Made by a program: the position numbers and the translations under genes
Part shown: piece after piece, positions 36,287 through 45,472 of the stretch
Numbering within the stretch: the stretch's first letter is position 1
How the letters are laid out: each line of letters begins with the position of its first letter
Source: JAXDAY01 sp034679345
Lineage (GTDB): Bacteria; Eisenbacteria; RBG-16-71-46; CAIMUX01; VGJL01
Direction: 5' to 3'
Length of the DNA stretch: 64,000 nt
Assembly: GCA_034679345.1 (NCBI GenBank)
Contig: JAXDAY010000031.1
Location: 153,923 to 217,922 of the forward strand
The notes under the pieces: model-generated
Database searches by the model: none
What the model was told of the DNA's origin: nothing
What the model saw: the letters and a program-made list of their open reading frames with translations, nothing else

Positions 36287-37743
36287 ACTCCGTCTATCTC
36301 CGCGCTCTCACCGCCAACGAGCCCTTTGCCATCCTGGCCGCTGGGGGAATCCTCCTCGTGCTGCTCGACGCGATCGCCGGGCGCCGACGGAATCTCCCCT
36401 GGATCTGGCCGACGCTCGCCGTCCTCGCCGCGGCCCTCGCGCGCGCCCTCGCCGGCGCGGGCGGATCCTCGGCGGGCCTCATCATGGATGGCTTCGGGCG
36501 CTTCGTGGTCGCGCTGATCCTCGTGAGCGCCGCCCTCACGGTCGTGCTCTCCGAGACGCACCTGCGCCGGATCGGGAGGATGCGGGGCGAGCACTATTCG
36601 CTTCTGATCTTCTCAGCCGCGGGAATGGTCCTCTTCGCCACATCGACCGACCTCGTGTACCTCTTCCTCGGCCTCGAGCTTCTCTCGATCCCGGTCTACA
36701 TCCTCTCCGGTTACCAGCGCGGCAGCCAGCGCAGCGCCGAGGCGGCGTTGAAGTACTTCCTTCTCGGGGCCTTCTCGAGCGCGATCTTCCTGCTCGGGAT
36801 CGCGTTCATCTACGGCGCCTCGGGATCGACCGACTTCGCTGTTGCGGTCTCCGGCAATGGCAAGGGATCGGGGCTCATGAGCGCCGGCACGCTGCTGCTG
36901 ATGTCGGGATTCCTCTTCAAGGTCGCCGCGGTCCCGTTTCACATGTGGGCCCCCGACGTCTACGAGGGCGCTCCGACGAACGTGACCGCCTTCATGGCCA
37001 CGGCCGTCAAGGCCGCGGGATTCGGCGCCCTGCTGCGAATCCTCGGCGTCACGGCGGGCGCCTCCCAAGGGCTTCCCCTCGCCACGGTCCTCTGGTGGCT
37101 CGCGGTCCTGACCATGATCGTGGGCAACCTCGCGGCCCTCACCCAGTCGAACGTGAAGCGGATGCTCGCCTACTCCTCGATCGCCCACGCCGGGTACATC
37201 CTGATCGGAGCATCCGTCTACGCCGGTACGGGCGATGCGGGCGCTCTTGAGGGGGCGCTCTATTACCTCTTGGCCTACACATTCATGACGTTTGGGGCCT
37301 TCGCCGTCGTTGCCGCCTTCGGAGAGAAGCAGAACGAGCACCTCGACATGAGCGACTACGGCGGCCTCGGGTGGCGGTATCCGGCGCTCTCGATCGCGAT
37401 GAGCCTTTTCATGATCTCTCTGGCGGGCATCCCGCCCACCGCTGGTTTCTTCGGGAAGTACGCGATCTTCAAGAACGCGGTCCAGAATGGCCAGACCTCG
37501 ATCGTCGTGATCGCCGTGCTGAACAGCGCCTTGTCGGTCTACTACTACATCCGGGTCGTGGTGACGCTCTACATGCGGCCCGAGTCGGTCCGGGTCACGG
37601 CGGGACGCTCCGTGGCGATCGGCCTCGTGGTCGCCGTGTGCGCGCTGGCGGTTCTCTGGGGCGGGATCGCCCCCGAAGGACGGCTCCCGGGCGGATCGGA
37701 CCTGCTTGGCTCCGCGACCCGCGCGGTTCTCGCGCCGCGCTGA
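36283..37743 (+). CDS. nuoN: NADH-quinone oxidoreductase subunit N
   Basis: This encodes 486 aa, overlapping nuoM by four bases. Conserved 'YLFLGLELLSIPVYIL' (Glu), 'FLFKVAAVPFHMWAPDVYEGAP' (Lys/His) and 'AYSSIAHAGYILIGA'. About 14 helices. It completes the membrane arm and closes the operon, so every NuoA-N subunit is present in canonical order with only C and D fused. Confidence 0.96.
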   Translation: MNSVYLRALTANEPFAILAAGGILLVLLDAIAGRRRNLPWIWPTLAVLAAALARALAGAGGSSAGLIMDGFGRFVVALILVSAALTVVLSETHLRRIGRMRGEHYSLLIFSAAGMVLFATSTDLVYLFLGLELLSIPVYILSGYQRGSQRSAEAALKYFLLGAFSSAIFLLGIAFIYGASGSTDFAVAVSGNGKGSGLMSAGTLLLMSGFLFKVAAVPFHMWAPDVYEGAPTNVTAFMATAVKAAGFGALLRILGVTAGASQGLPLATVLWWLAVLTMIVGNLAALTQSNVKRMLAYSSIAHAGYILIGASVYAGTGDAGALEGALYYLLAYTFMTFGAFAVVAAFGEKQNEHLDMSDYGGLGWRYPALSIAMSLFMISLAGIPPTAGFFGKYAIFKNAVQNGQTSIVVIAVLNSALSVYYYIRVVVTLYMRPESVRVTAGRSVAIGLVVAVCALAVLWGGIAPEGRLPGGSDLLGSATRAVLAPR

Positions 37744-37750
37744 AGCTGCC

Positions 37751-38536
37751 GTGCTGCGCTGGATCTTCCTCGACATCGGCAACGTCCTGATGAACGACGA
37801 TCCGGCGATGGCGCTACTCTACTTCGAGCTGCACCGCGCCATGTGCTCGAGCGGCTACCGGATGACCTTCTCCGAGCTGCTGGCGGAGCGCGAGGAGCTG
37901 ATCCGCACGCGGGGCCCCGAGCACTGGGCGATCCTCGGCAGAAAGTACCTGGCCGAGGGAGGGCACTGGCGGCTCATGCACCGCTGCGCCACTCGCATCC
38001 GGGCCGATTACATGGCCTGCCACGCAGTCCTGCCCGGGGTCCAGGAGGCGATCCGCGAGCTCGCCGACTCCTACCAACTCGGGACCGTCGCGAACCAGCT
38101 GAAGGAGGTCGTCCCGGCCCTGGAGCAGGTCGGGCTGGGCCAGTACTTCCGTATCCATGCCGTGAGCGAGGTCGTGGGGATCCGAAAGCCCGACCCGCGG
38201 CTCTACCGCTGGGCCCTGGAACGCGCCGGGTGCGAGCCCGCCGAAGCGGTCATGGTAGGGGATCGGGCCGACAACGACATCGCCCCCGCCCGCGAGGTGG
38301 GGATGTGGACGATCCTCTTCCGGATTCCGCATCATCTCAAGGCATACGCGCCCCGCAACGATTACGAGGAGCTCTATTTCGAGAGCCAGGCGAGGGCGAG
38401 CATCAGTCGGATTCCGCCGGGAGGCGAACTCGAGACCCCTGACGAGACGGTAGAGGACATGCCCGGCCTCCGGCAGGCGATCGAGCGGATCGCAGATCGG
38501 GCGCAGCGCGGCTCACCCCCGGGTTCCAGCGCATAG
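37751..38536 (+). CDS. HAD-family hydrolase
   Basis: This encodes 261 aa from the GTG at 37751, 7 bp after nuoN; the start is weakly supported because no good Shine-Dalgarno is seen. HAD motif I is 'FLDIGNVLMND' (nucleophile Asp in the YihX-like 'DxGNV' form), motif II lies near 'GTVANQ', motif III Lys is in 'GIRKPDPRLY' and motif IV is 'MVGDRADNDI'. Probably a small-molecule phosphatase. The C-terminal ~40 residues are an extra tail. Confidence 0.8.
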   Translation: MLRWIFLDIGNVLMNDDPAMALLYFELHRAMCSSGYRMTFSELLAEREELIRTRGPEHWAILGRKYLAEGGHWRLMHRCATRIRADYMACHAVLPGVQEAIRELADSYQLGTVANQLKEVVPALEQVGLGQYFRIHAVSEVVGIRKPDPRLYRWALERAGCEPAEAVMVGDRADNDIAPAREVGMWTILFRIPHHLKAYAPRNDYEELYFESQARASISRIPPGGELETPDETVEDMPGLRQAIERIADRAQRGSPPGSSA

Positions 38537-38682
38537 ACGGCCCCCGGCGCGCTCCGAGGCGTCTCGCCCGGCTTTGATGCGCCGACTTCCGCAATCTCCG
38601 TGAAGACCCTCCTCGATCGTGCCGATACAACCGCAGGGAAGGCCCCACTCGCAGAGGAAGGACCCGGCGGAAGGAGACGATC

Positions 38683-39096
38683 GTGTCACGGATCGGCAAT
38701 CGGACCCACCTCGGACGTTTCACGCTGAGCGCATTCCGGGAGCTGGAGGCTGCCGAGGCCCAGAGCTTCCTCGAGCAGCAGGTCGCATCGACGAGCCGGC
38801 TGACCGTCGTGCGCTGCGTCTACCGGAGCGGGGCCGACTTCCCGGAGCACTTCCACCCCCAGGAGCAAATCACGATCGTCGAGGAGGGGAGCCTGGAGTT
38901 TCGCATCGACGGCGAGACGCTCACGGTCGGCAAGGGGGAGATGATCGCCCTCGAGCCGAAAGTGCGTCACTCCAGCCGGGTCCCGAACGGCAACGGCGCG
39001 GCGGTCGCCCTGAACCTCTTCCTCAAGAGGGCCGCCGCCCCGGGAGGGACCCCCTCTCGATTCCACGTCCCGACCGTGGTCCGGCCCCTCCGTTGA
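38683..39096 (+). CDS. cupin-domain protein
   Basis: This encodes 137 aa, GTG start with GGAAGGAG upstream. A single cupin barrel: 'FPEHFHPQEQITIVEEGSLE' (metal His, His and Glu) and later 'PKVRHSSRV' (third His) at residues ~52-105. No fused domain. Members range from metal enzymes to sensors; function is not assignable. The 146 bp before it hold no feature I can name. Confidence 0.8.
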   Translation: MSRIGNRTHLGRFTLSAFRELEAAEAQSFLEQQVASTSRLTVVRCVYRSGADFPEHFHPQEQITIVEEGSLEFRIDGETLTVGKGEMIALEPKVRHSSRVPNGNGAAVALNLFLKRAAAPGGTPSRFHVPTVVRPLR

Positions 39097-39168
39097 AGCA
39101 GGCGCTAGCGTAGCGCCCCGTCCGCCCCCCATACTCGGGCCAAGACGCCGGGGGTGGAGGCGGCGGAC

Positions 39169-40284
39169 ATGCGCAGATTCCTCTTCTGGCTTCTTCTCGT
39201 CGCGGCGACCGTCGCGTGCGACAAGGAGACCCATCCCAATCCGCCCCCGGGCAACTGGGCGCCGGAGATCCTATTGATCGAGGTTCGCCCGGATCGGGTC
39301 CTCGCCGATCAGGACGCCTTCGTGGTCTGCCAGGCCCGCGACCGCGACGGCGACTTCCTCAAGTACACATGGACCGCCTCCGCAGGAAGCTACCCTTCCG
39401 GCTTCTCCCGCTCGTCGGTTCGCTGGCGCAGCCCAACCCAGAGGGGCACGCACACCGTCTCTTGCACCGTCACCGACTTCGTCGACACCGTCAGAGCTTC
39501 GCTCGAGATCGTCATGAGCACTGTGGGGTCGCCCGACACGCTGCGCTTCGTCAACGGCTCGACCGTGATCGAGCTCTCCTGGGACGAGGTAGAGGACGCG
39601 AAGGTGGAGCACTGGCGCGGTTACGAGGTCTTCGCTTCCGAGCGCTCGATGGCCGGGCTTCCGGAGGATTCCCTGCTCCACTACCGGCTCACCTTTGAGC
39701 CGATCACGCGATTGCAGCACCGCGTGACCTCGGTCGAGCAGGGAGCCCCCCGCTTCTATACGATTCGATCCCGCCGTGACTACGCGGGCTTCGTCGAGCG
39801 CTCCGCATCGGGTCCGGAGATCGAGACCGCTCCGAGGCTCGACGGTTTCGGGACGGGCCCGATCTATGAGATCCGAAGCCGGAGGGGGGCGAACGGGATC
39901 CATCTGACCGGCGGCGTCGTCGTGCCGGTCGACGACGCTCATCCCGACGGAATCGATCTCTACCTCGGAACCTCCGACGCCGAGGACGACGGCGGAGCCT
40001 TGCTGCTCAAGAGCCCCGACCGGCTCTCTTATCGGTCCCCGGCCTGGGCGGGGCGGGTGACCGGCCTCTTCGACCTCGGCGATCGTTGGGGCGCGCCGGT
40101 CCCGCCCGAGGATGCCGCGATCGTGCGCGAGATCGCGGTGACGAAGGACCGTGTGATCGGCGTGATCACCCCGGAGGGACATTACGGGAAGGTCCGCATC
40201 CTGGAGCTGGCGGGCAGCCCGCCCGAGCGGAGGCTCGAGTTCCAGTGGGCGTGGCAGTCAATCCCCGGCTACCCGCGATTCTGA
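39169..40284 (+). CDS. lipoprotein with PKD/FN3-like domains, function unknown
   Basis: This encodes 371 aa; the ATG at 39169 has GGAGG upstream and starts a lipoprotein signal with Cys in 'ATVACDKET'. A Pro-rich tether follows. Residues ~30-125 resemble an Ig/PKD-like sandwich ('RDRDGDFLKYTWTAS') and ~125-225 an FN3-like domain ('IELSWDEVEDAKVEHWRGYE'). The last ~150 residues form an unrecognised beta-rich domain. Probably outer-membrane anchored. Confidence 0.65.
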   Translation: MRRFLFWLLLVAATVACDKETHPNPPPGNWAPEILLIEVRPDRVLADQDAFVVCQARDRDGDFLKYTWTASAGSYPSGFSRSSVRWRSPTQRGTHTVSCTVTDFVDTVRASLEIVMSTVGSPDTLRFVNGSTVIELSWDEVEDAKVEHWRGYEVFASERSMAGLPEDSLLHYRLTFEPITRLQHRVTSVEQGAPRFYTIRSRRDYAGFVERSASGPEIETAPRLDGFGTGPIYEIRSRRGANGIHLTGGVVVPVDDAHPDGIDLYLGTSDAEDDGGALLLKSPDRLSYRSPAWAGRVTGLFDLGDRWGAPVPPEDAAIVREIAVTKDRVIGVITPEGHYGKVRILELAGSPPERRLEFQWAWQSIPGYPRF

Positions 40285-40315
40285 TCCCTCCGGCGCCGGC
40301 GCGCGGCGAAGCGCC

Positions 40316-41590
40316 TCAGGCGTAGAGCCCGCGCATCTCCGCGGCGGCGATCACGCGCTTGATGGCGACGATGAACGCCGCCACGCGCATGTTCACCTTG
40401 TACTCGAGGCTTGCGTCGAGCACCGTGCGAAAGGCCGATGTCATGATCTCCTCGAGATCCTCGTAGACGCGCCGCTCCGACCAGTAGTAGCCCATCCGGT
40501 TCTGGACCCACTCGAGGTAGGAGACCGTGACGCCGCCGGCGTTGCAGAGGATGTCGGGGATCACGAGCGATCCTTTCTTCTCGAGGATGTCGTCGGCTTC
40601 GGTCGTCAACGGACCGTTTGCCCCTTCTGCCACGAGCCGGGCCTTCACCCTCCGGGCGTTGGCCCGGGTCACCTGGTGCTCGAGAGCCGCCGGGACGAGG
40701 ATGTCGACATCGATCTCCAGGACAGCCCTGGAGTCAGGGATCACCGTGATCCCCTTCAACTGCCTCTCGATGCCCCGCAGCAGGCGGTGCTCCCTCGCAT
40801 ACGCCAGGAGCTTCTTGACGTCGAGCCCCTTCTCGGAGTGGTAGGTGCCCGTCTCGTCCGCGACCGCGATGATCTTGCACCCGTCCCGGTGGAGGTTGAG
40901 CGCGGTGTAGCTGCCGACGTTGCCGAATCCCTGGACCGCGACCCGCGCCCCTCCGATCTCCATCTTCATGTGCTTGGCTGCTTGCCGGATGCAGATCGTC
41001 ACGCCGTCGGCCGTCGCCGTCTCACGGCCGAGGCTTCCTCCGAGCTCGATCGGCTTGCCCGTCACCACCTCGGGGAGAAACTCCTGGTGGTGCATCGAAT
41101 AGGTGTCCATGAACCAGGCCATGACCTGCGGTCCCGTGTTGACATCGGGGGCCGGAATGTCGCGATTGCCGCCGAAGAGGTCGATCATCTCGGCGAAGTA
41201 CCGCCTGCAGAGCCTCTCGAGCTCCGCGGGGGAATGTTGCTTCGGATCGACGATCACGCCTCCCTTGCCCCCGCCCATGGGGATGTTGACGACAGCGCAC
41301 TTGTAGGTCATCCAGAAGGCGAGCGCCTTGACCTCGTCCAGGGTGACGTCCGGATGGAAGCGAATGCCTCCCTTCGCGGGTCCGCGGGCGATGTTGTGCT
41401 GCACGCGATAGCCCGTGAAGATCTCCACACGCCCGTCGTCCATCTGCACCGGGAGGCGGACCTCGGTCACGCGGCGAGGCTCCTTGATCACGGCGATCTG
41501 GTTGCCCGTCAGCTTCAAGATCCTGGCTGCCCGGTCGAACTGCTTCAGGGCGTTGTCGAATGCCGATGTGCGGTCGAAGATCCCACGCAT
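40316..41590 (-). CDS. gdhA: Glu/Leu/Phe/Val-type amino acid dehydrogenase (glutamate dehydrogenase)
   Basis: This encodes 424 aa, the size of hexameric class I GDH, with AAGGAG upstream. Catalytic 'GPAKGGIRFHPDVT' and 'MGGGKGGVIVDP' (Lys residues) lie in the N-terminal domain. The dinucleotide fold is 'VAVQGFGNVGSYTALNLH' (~residue 220). It interconverts glutamate and 2-oxoglutarate in nitrogen metabolism. Cofactor preference cannot be read with confidence. Confidence 0.92.
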   Translation of the reverse strand: MRGIFDRTSAFDNALKQFDRAARILKLTGNQIAVIKEPRRVTEVRLPVQMDDGRVEIFTGYRVQHNIARGPAKGGIRFHPDVTLDEVKALAFWMTYKCAVVNIPMGGGKGGVIVDPKQHSPAELERLCRRYFAEMIDLFGGNRDIPAPDVNTGPQVMAWFMDTYSMHHQEFLPEVVTGKPIELGGSLGRETATADGVTICIRQAAKHMKMEIGGARVAVQGFGNVGSYTALNLHRDGCKIIAVADETGTYHSEKGLDVKKLLAYAREHRLLRGIERQLKGITVIPDSRAVLEIDVDILVPAALEHQVTRANARRVKARLVAEGANGPLTTEADDILEKKGSLVIPDILCNAGGVTVSYLEWVQNRMGYYWSERRVYEDLEEIMTSAFRTVLDASLEYKVNMRVAAFIVAIKRVIAAAEMRGLYA

Positions 41591-41664
41591 GGAACAGCTT
41601 TCTCCTTCATGGTAGTGAACGCCGTACGACTCGTAAGGCCACCGATGCCGATCGATCTCGGATT

Positions 41665-42837
41665 CTAGACTTCGATCGCCGGTGCGGGCAACGGATGTCC
41701 CAGGATCTCGCCGTAGAGGCCGGCGGTCGCCGTGAGCATCGTGCGCAGGGAGTATCTCTCGAGCGCCTCGCCGCGCGCCTCCTCGGCCGCCGCGCGCACG
41801 CCGGCTGGATCTTGCGCGATCGTCCGAATGCGCGCCACAAGGGCGGCGAGATCGCCGGCGGGGAAGCTCAGCCCCGCGGGGGGCGGGGCCAGGACCTCCA
41901 GGACGCCGCCCACCTCCGCCGCGACGATCGGCAGCGCGGCCGCGCGCGCCTCGATCAGCGCGAGCGGGAGCCCCTCCCAGCGGGAGGTCAGAACGTACAG
42001 ATCGAGGGCCCCGAGGTAGGCGGCGGGATCGGGCTGGTAGCCCGTGAGGTGGAATCGGGATGCGATTCCCGCCTGTCGGATCTCTTCCTCGAGGGCCCCG
42101 CGCAGGGGGCCATCGCCGACGAGGATCCAGTGAATCCCCGGCGCGCGGATCGCCGCCTCCAGCATCATCGCAGGATCCTTCTGCGGCGAGAGGCGTCCCA
42201 CGCTTCCCGCCACGAAGGCGTCGACGGGGATGCCGAGGCTTCGCCGAAGGGCGCGACCCTCCTCGCGGATCCGCGCCAGATCGGCGAAGCGCCCCATGTC
42301 GATCCCGGGAGGGATCACCGTGTACGACTCCCGCTCTCCGATCCCCAGGCGCCCTCCCTCATCGCGCGCAGCGCGCGAGACGGCGACGATGCGACGGCAC
42401 CGGCGCGCCGCGAGTCGCTCCGCGGCGACGAAGAGGCCGCGCAGCGTTGCCGGGGTCTCCGGGGACCAGCCCCAGCCGTGCACCGTGTGGACGACAGCTC
42501 CCACTCCCGCCCGTCCGGCGGCGATCCTTCCCAAGATCCCCGCCTTGCTGCTGTGAGTGTGGATCAGATCGGGGCGTCGCTCGCGCAGCCGGCTCGAGAT
42601 CTCGTGGATCGCCCTCAGATCCCGCAGGGGGGAGATCTCCTTGACCAGCGATCGAATCCTGTGGAGCCGGATGGCGCGCGCGCGGGCCTCCTCGGCGAGA
42701 CTTCCTTCCGATCCCTCTTGCGGACCGCACCAGATCTCCGATTCGCAGCCGCGCCGCGCCATCTCGCATGCCGTCTCGAGCACAATCCGCTGGGCCCCGC
42801 CGGCGACAAGCCGGGTCACGATCTGAACGACTCTCAT
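41665..42837 (-). CDS. glycosyltransferase family 4
   Basis: This encodes 390 aa. The ATG at 42837 overlaps the upstream gene's stop (ATGA) and gives the expected N-terminus 'VVQIVTRLVAGGAQRIVLE'. The C-terminal donor domain has 'GRLSPQKDPAMMLEAAI' and 'SRWEGLPLALIEARAAALP'. 'TVHGWGWSPETP' resembles capsule or O-antigen transferases. Likely surface polysaccharide assembly together with its overlapping neighbour. Confidence 0.88.
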   Translation of the reverse strand: MRVVQIVTRLVAGGAQRIVLETACEMARRGCESEIWCGPQEGSEGSLAEEARARAIRLHRIRSLVKEISPLRDLRAIHEISSRLRERRPDLIHTHSSKAGILGRIAAGRAGVGAVVHTVHGWGWSPETPATLRGLFVAAERLAARRCRRIVAVSRAARDEGGRLGIGERESYTVIPPGIDMGRFADLARIREEGRALRRSLGIPVDAFVAGSVGRLSPQKDPAMMLEAAIRAPGIHWILVGDGPLRGALEEEIRQAGIASRFHLTGYQPDPAAYLGALDLYVLTSRWEGLPLALIEARAAALPIVAAEVGGVLEVLAPPPAGLSFPAGDLAALVARIRTIAQDPAGVRAAAEEARGEALERYSLRTMLTATAGLYGEILGHPLPAPAIEV

Positions 42838-43976
42838 CGCCGGCGGCGCGCCTCGATCGCATCGAGGTAGAGCGCCTCGTAAGCGGCGCACATCCTCTCT
42901 TGCGTGAACGAGGCGGACCGAGCGCGGGCCGATTCGGCGAGCCGCCCTCGCAGCTCGGAGTCATCGAGGAGCTGCGCGATGGCCTCGGCGATCGCGCTCG
43001 GATCCCGGGGCGGCACGAGCAGTCCGTCCTGGCGGTCGCGAACGAGCTCGGGGATGCCGCCCGCCCTCGTGGCGACGACCGGCAGCCCCAAGCGCATCGC
43101 TTCGAGGAGGGCGATGCCGAATCCCTCATCGCGCGAGGGGAGGACGAAAACCACGCGCCGCTCCCGGCTTGCCGCGGGCATCGCGCGCGCTTCAGTCGGC
43201 TCGAGGATCTGGATCATGCACTGCATCGGTCCCGTCGCGGCGGAGCGAATCGCCCGACCCGCGGGCCCTTCCCCCTGGAACTGCAATCGCACGGCTCGGC
43301 CGGAGTGGTACAGGAGTCCCGCCGCCGCGATCAGCTCGTCGATTCCCTTCCACGGATCGAGCCGGCCGACGAAGAGCACGATCGCCTCCGTCCCCGGAGC
43401 GGAGCACGGATGCCAGTCGGGCGGTCCCTCGGCGATCCCGTTGGGGATCACGCGGACGGCGATCGGTTTGCCGGGCAGGGCGACGATCGCATCGGCCGCC
43501 GCTTGCGAGACGGCGGCCACCGCCTCCGCGCGCGAGGCGATGCGCGCCTCCTCGCGCGCCTGCGCGCGCGACATCCAGGCGTCGGTTCCTTCCTTCGATA
43601 CGACGAGCGCGGAGCCGCCCATCCGGGCGAGAAACGGGGCGACGAGGTGCGTGTGGAAGAGGGTGGAATGCACCAGGGCGGGCCGAATGCGCAGCGACTC
43701 CGCCGAGGCCGCGAGCAGCCATCCGCCGGCTCCGATTTTCCCGCCGGCTCCGACGAGCAGGCGCGCGCCGGCGGCACGGAGCTCCTCGGCGAGATGCGTC
43801 CCCTGGCCCGCCGTGACGCGGGCGGGGGCCCAGACGTGATGCTCGAACATTCCCAGACCACGGACGCGCGCAAGGATCATCCGCTGCGCTCCGCCGAGCC
43901 GCAGGTCGGTCACGAGGTGGACGATCCGTTTCGGCCGCAGGCCGGAGCTTTCCATCACGCCGCCGGACTCTATCAC
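42834..43976 (-). CDS. glycosyltransferase family 4
   Basis: This encodes up to 380 aa. The GTG at 43976 or the ATG at 43955 could be the start; neither has a clear Shine-Dalgarno. 'RIVHLVTDLRLGGAQRMIL' at the N-terminus parallels the downstream gene, so the two look like ancient duplicates. The donor site is 'GRLDPWKGIDELIAAAG' and 'SRDEGFGIALLEAMRLGLP'. Its upstream region is entirely the inverted-repeat element at 43980-44493, which therefore must hold or adjoin its promoter. Confidence 0.85.
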   Translation of the reverse strand: MIESGGVMESSGLRPKRIVHLVTDLRLGGAQRMILARVRGLGMFEHHVWAPARVTAGQGTHLAEELRAAGARLLVGAGGKIGAGGWLLAASAESLRIRPALVHSTLFHTHLVAPFLARMGGSALVVSKEGTDAWMSRAQAREEARIASRAEAVAAVSQAAADAIVALPGKPIAVRVIPNGIAEGPPDWHPCSAPGTEAIVLFVGRLDPWKGIDELIAAAGLLYHSGRAVRLQFQGEGPAGRAIRSAATGPMQCMIQILEPTEARAMPAASRERRVVFVLPSRDEGFGIALLEAMRLGLPVVATRAGGIPELVRDRQDGLLVPPRDPSAIAEAIAQLLDDSELRGRLAESARARSASFTQERMCAAYEALYLDAIEARRRR

Positions 43977-43979
43977 CCA

Positions 43980-44493
43980 GGTAGTGGCGCGACAATTGGA
44001 GTTCCCGCGCCGCTTGAGGGAATGCCGATCTCAGCCCAGGGCTGCTGCGATCAGCCGTTTTCCCGGCTTGGCGTCGACCGTGTGTCCTCCACACCCGTCA
44101 CTTGGACCGCGCAGGTGAGCCTGCGCGCCGATTCTCGCCCGCCCAGAGCCGAGCTCCCGGTCTCTGCAGCCAGCCTCACGACCACCACGACCCGGGCAGG
44201 AGTTTCCTCCGAGCACGCCTTCGCCGCTCGAGGCGTCGCAACGTCGACGCTTCTTCCCGACAGTCATCGCCCCCTTGCGACGCAGGGGGCCATCGGTGAA
44301 GTGAAAGATGAGCTAGCCTTTGGATGTGGCAGGAATGTTCACGGGGCGTCGAGGAATCGTCGGTTCTGGTCCATGGCGAAGGATGTGACCACAAGAGTTC
44401 CAATCCGATTGTGGGAGCAGGCCGTTGCCAACTCGCCGAACAGGGCCCATGATCGAGATGAGCGCAATCACCTCCAATCTTCGCGCCACAACC
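43980..44493. mobile_element. 514-bp element with ~24-bp terminal inverted repeats filling a divergent intergenic region
   Basis: The left end reads ggtagtggcgcgacaattgg. The right end (44470-44493) reads, on the minus strand, ggttgtggcgcgaagattgg. They share the same motif found at the ends of the tandem units near 5.1-5.7 kb and at 63684. A GCCCCCT/AGGGGGC hairpin lies inside (about 44270-44291). The only coding trace is the short minus-strand remnant at 44176-44232. It fills the whole gap between the glycosyltransferase and the gene at 44513. Interpreted as a non-autonomous, MITE-like derivative; no target-site duplication is obvious. Confidence 0.7.
44176..44232 (-). pseudogene. remnant related to the coding end at 63819
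   Basis: Nineteen codons read LERRR-(RARRK)-LLPGSWWS then TGA. The partial gene at the right edge of the window has LERRR-(FPRSH)-LLPGPWWS, continuing in frame. DNA identity is high in the flanking blocks (ctcgagcg and ctcctgcccggg.cgtggtggtcg). Both lie ~200 bp inside an element's terminal repeat, in the same orientation. Upstream of these codons no convincing coding survives, so this is a fragment. Confidence 0.5.
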
Positions 44494-44512
44494 TGTGGTA
44501 TGCTGCCCGGCC

Positions 44513-45472
44513 ATGAAGGCGATTCTCACCCTTGCGGCCCTCCTCACGTGCATCGCATCCTGCGCAGCCCTCGCAGATCCGATCATCGTCTGGGTGGAGT
44601 TGCCCGCCGCGAAGCTCGAACGCGTATCCGCGCTCGCCTCGACGGGGAGGCTGCCTTGGCTCGAGCGGGTCCTCGCGGGCGTGGATGCCGGTCCGCTGCG
44701 GCCGGAAGAGGTCGTCTCATTCCAGCAAGCGCTCCGTCGGATCGCCGAGTCGGGCTCTCGCGTCGTCGATGCCGGGATGGGGCTTGAGGGCGTTGGCGGG
44801 GAGATGATTCTGAGGCTCGATCCGGCTCTCCGATGGGCGCCCGCGTGGATGCTCGACCAGAGCACCGCCTCGGCGGAGCTCGCGGCCGGCTGGAGCGGCT
44901 CGGCCTCCTGGCGGGATTTGCGCCGGATTGCGGGGCTCGACGGGGTCCTCCGCTGGGAGGAGGTGGAGGAGTTTCTCTGCCTCGCCCCGAGACAGAACCG
45001 ATCGCTCATCTCGATGAACCATGCCCCGTCGCATCCCCTCTGGCGGATTCGGCGCGCCTATGAGGCCGACAAGGTCTTCGCGAACTCCGGGATCTACTTC
45101 GGGATCGCGTCGGCCGCCGATCGCGTGTTCATCCGCCTCGAGCTGATCCGCGACTACGAGGAGGACCTGCTCCCGTGGACCGAGGGCCTCCTGGCGCTCC
45201 GATCTCCAACCGACCCGCCCGGGGCCGCTGAGGAAAGGACCTTCTTCGCCCGGCGGCTTCGAAGCAGTGACGAGCGTGTCTACGCTCGGTGCGATCGCAT
45301 CCTGCAGAGCGTGCAGCAGGAGTGGGGGGATCGAGCCTGGATCGTCCTCGACGCCTCCGGATCGCCGGATCCCTTCGCGGTCGTCGCGGGTCCGGTATCG
45401 GGCGGGACTCCCGCCGAGCGGCTTGCTCGACTGGTCGAGTCCCTCGGACGGCCGGCTCGGGGCGAAGGGTGA
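44513..45472 (+). CDS. exported protein, possible degenerate alkaline-phosphatase-fold domain
   Basis: This encodes 319 aa; the ATG at 44513 begins a signal peptide (ILTLAALLTCIASCAALA). 'DPIIVWVELPAAKLERVSAL' followed by 'TGRLPWLERVLAG' mirrors the opening of type I phosphodiesterase/nucleotide pyrophosphatase proteins ('IxGLDGA...GRLPNLxRL'), but the metal-binding Asp and nucleophile are missing. The rest has no motif I know. The start lies only 19 bp from the TIR element's end. The stop overlaps the acyl-CoA synthetase gene (GTGA). Homology to the phosphatase fold is an inference at low confidence. Confidence 0.5.
   Translation: MKAILTLAALLTCIASCAALADPIIVWVELPAAKLERVSALASTGRLPWLERVLAGVDAGPLRPEEVVSFQQALRRIAESGSRVVDAGMGLEGVGGEMILRLDPALRWAPAWMLDQSTASAELAAGWSGSASWRDLRRIAGLDGVLRWEEVEEFLCLAPRQNRSLISMNHAPSHPLWRIRRAYEADKVFANSGIYFGIASAADRVFIRLELIRDYEEDLLPWTEGLLALRSPTDPPGAAEERTFFARRLRSSDERVYARCDRILQSVQQEWGDRAWIVLDASGSPDPFAVVAGPVSGGTPAERLARLVESLGRPARGEG

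Noticed and set aside
43980..44493. Integron attC/cassette interpretation of the GTTGTGG...CCACAAC ends
   Set aside because: The terminal boxes do not follow the GTTRRRY / RYYYAAC rule and no integrase is nearby; a TIR-type element fits better.
44176..45009. 277-codon minus-strand frame reaching into the exported-protein gene at 44513
   Set aside because: Most of it is antisense to the signal-peptide gene. Only its last ~19 codons (44176-44232) have independent support, from similarity to the coding end at 63819.
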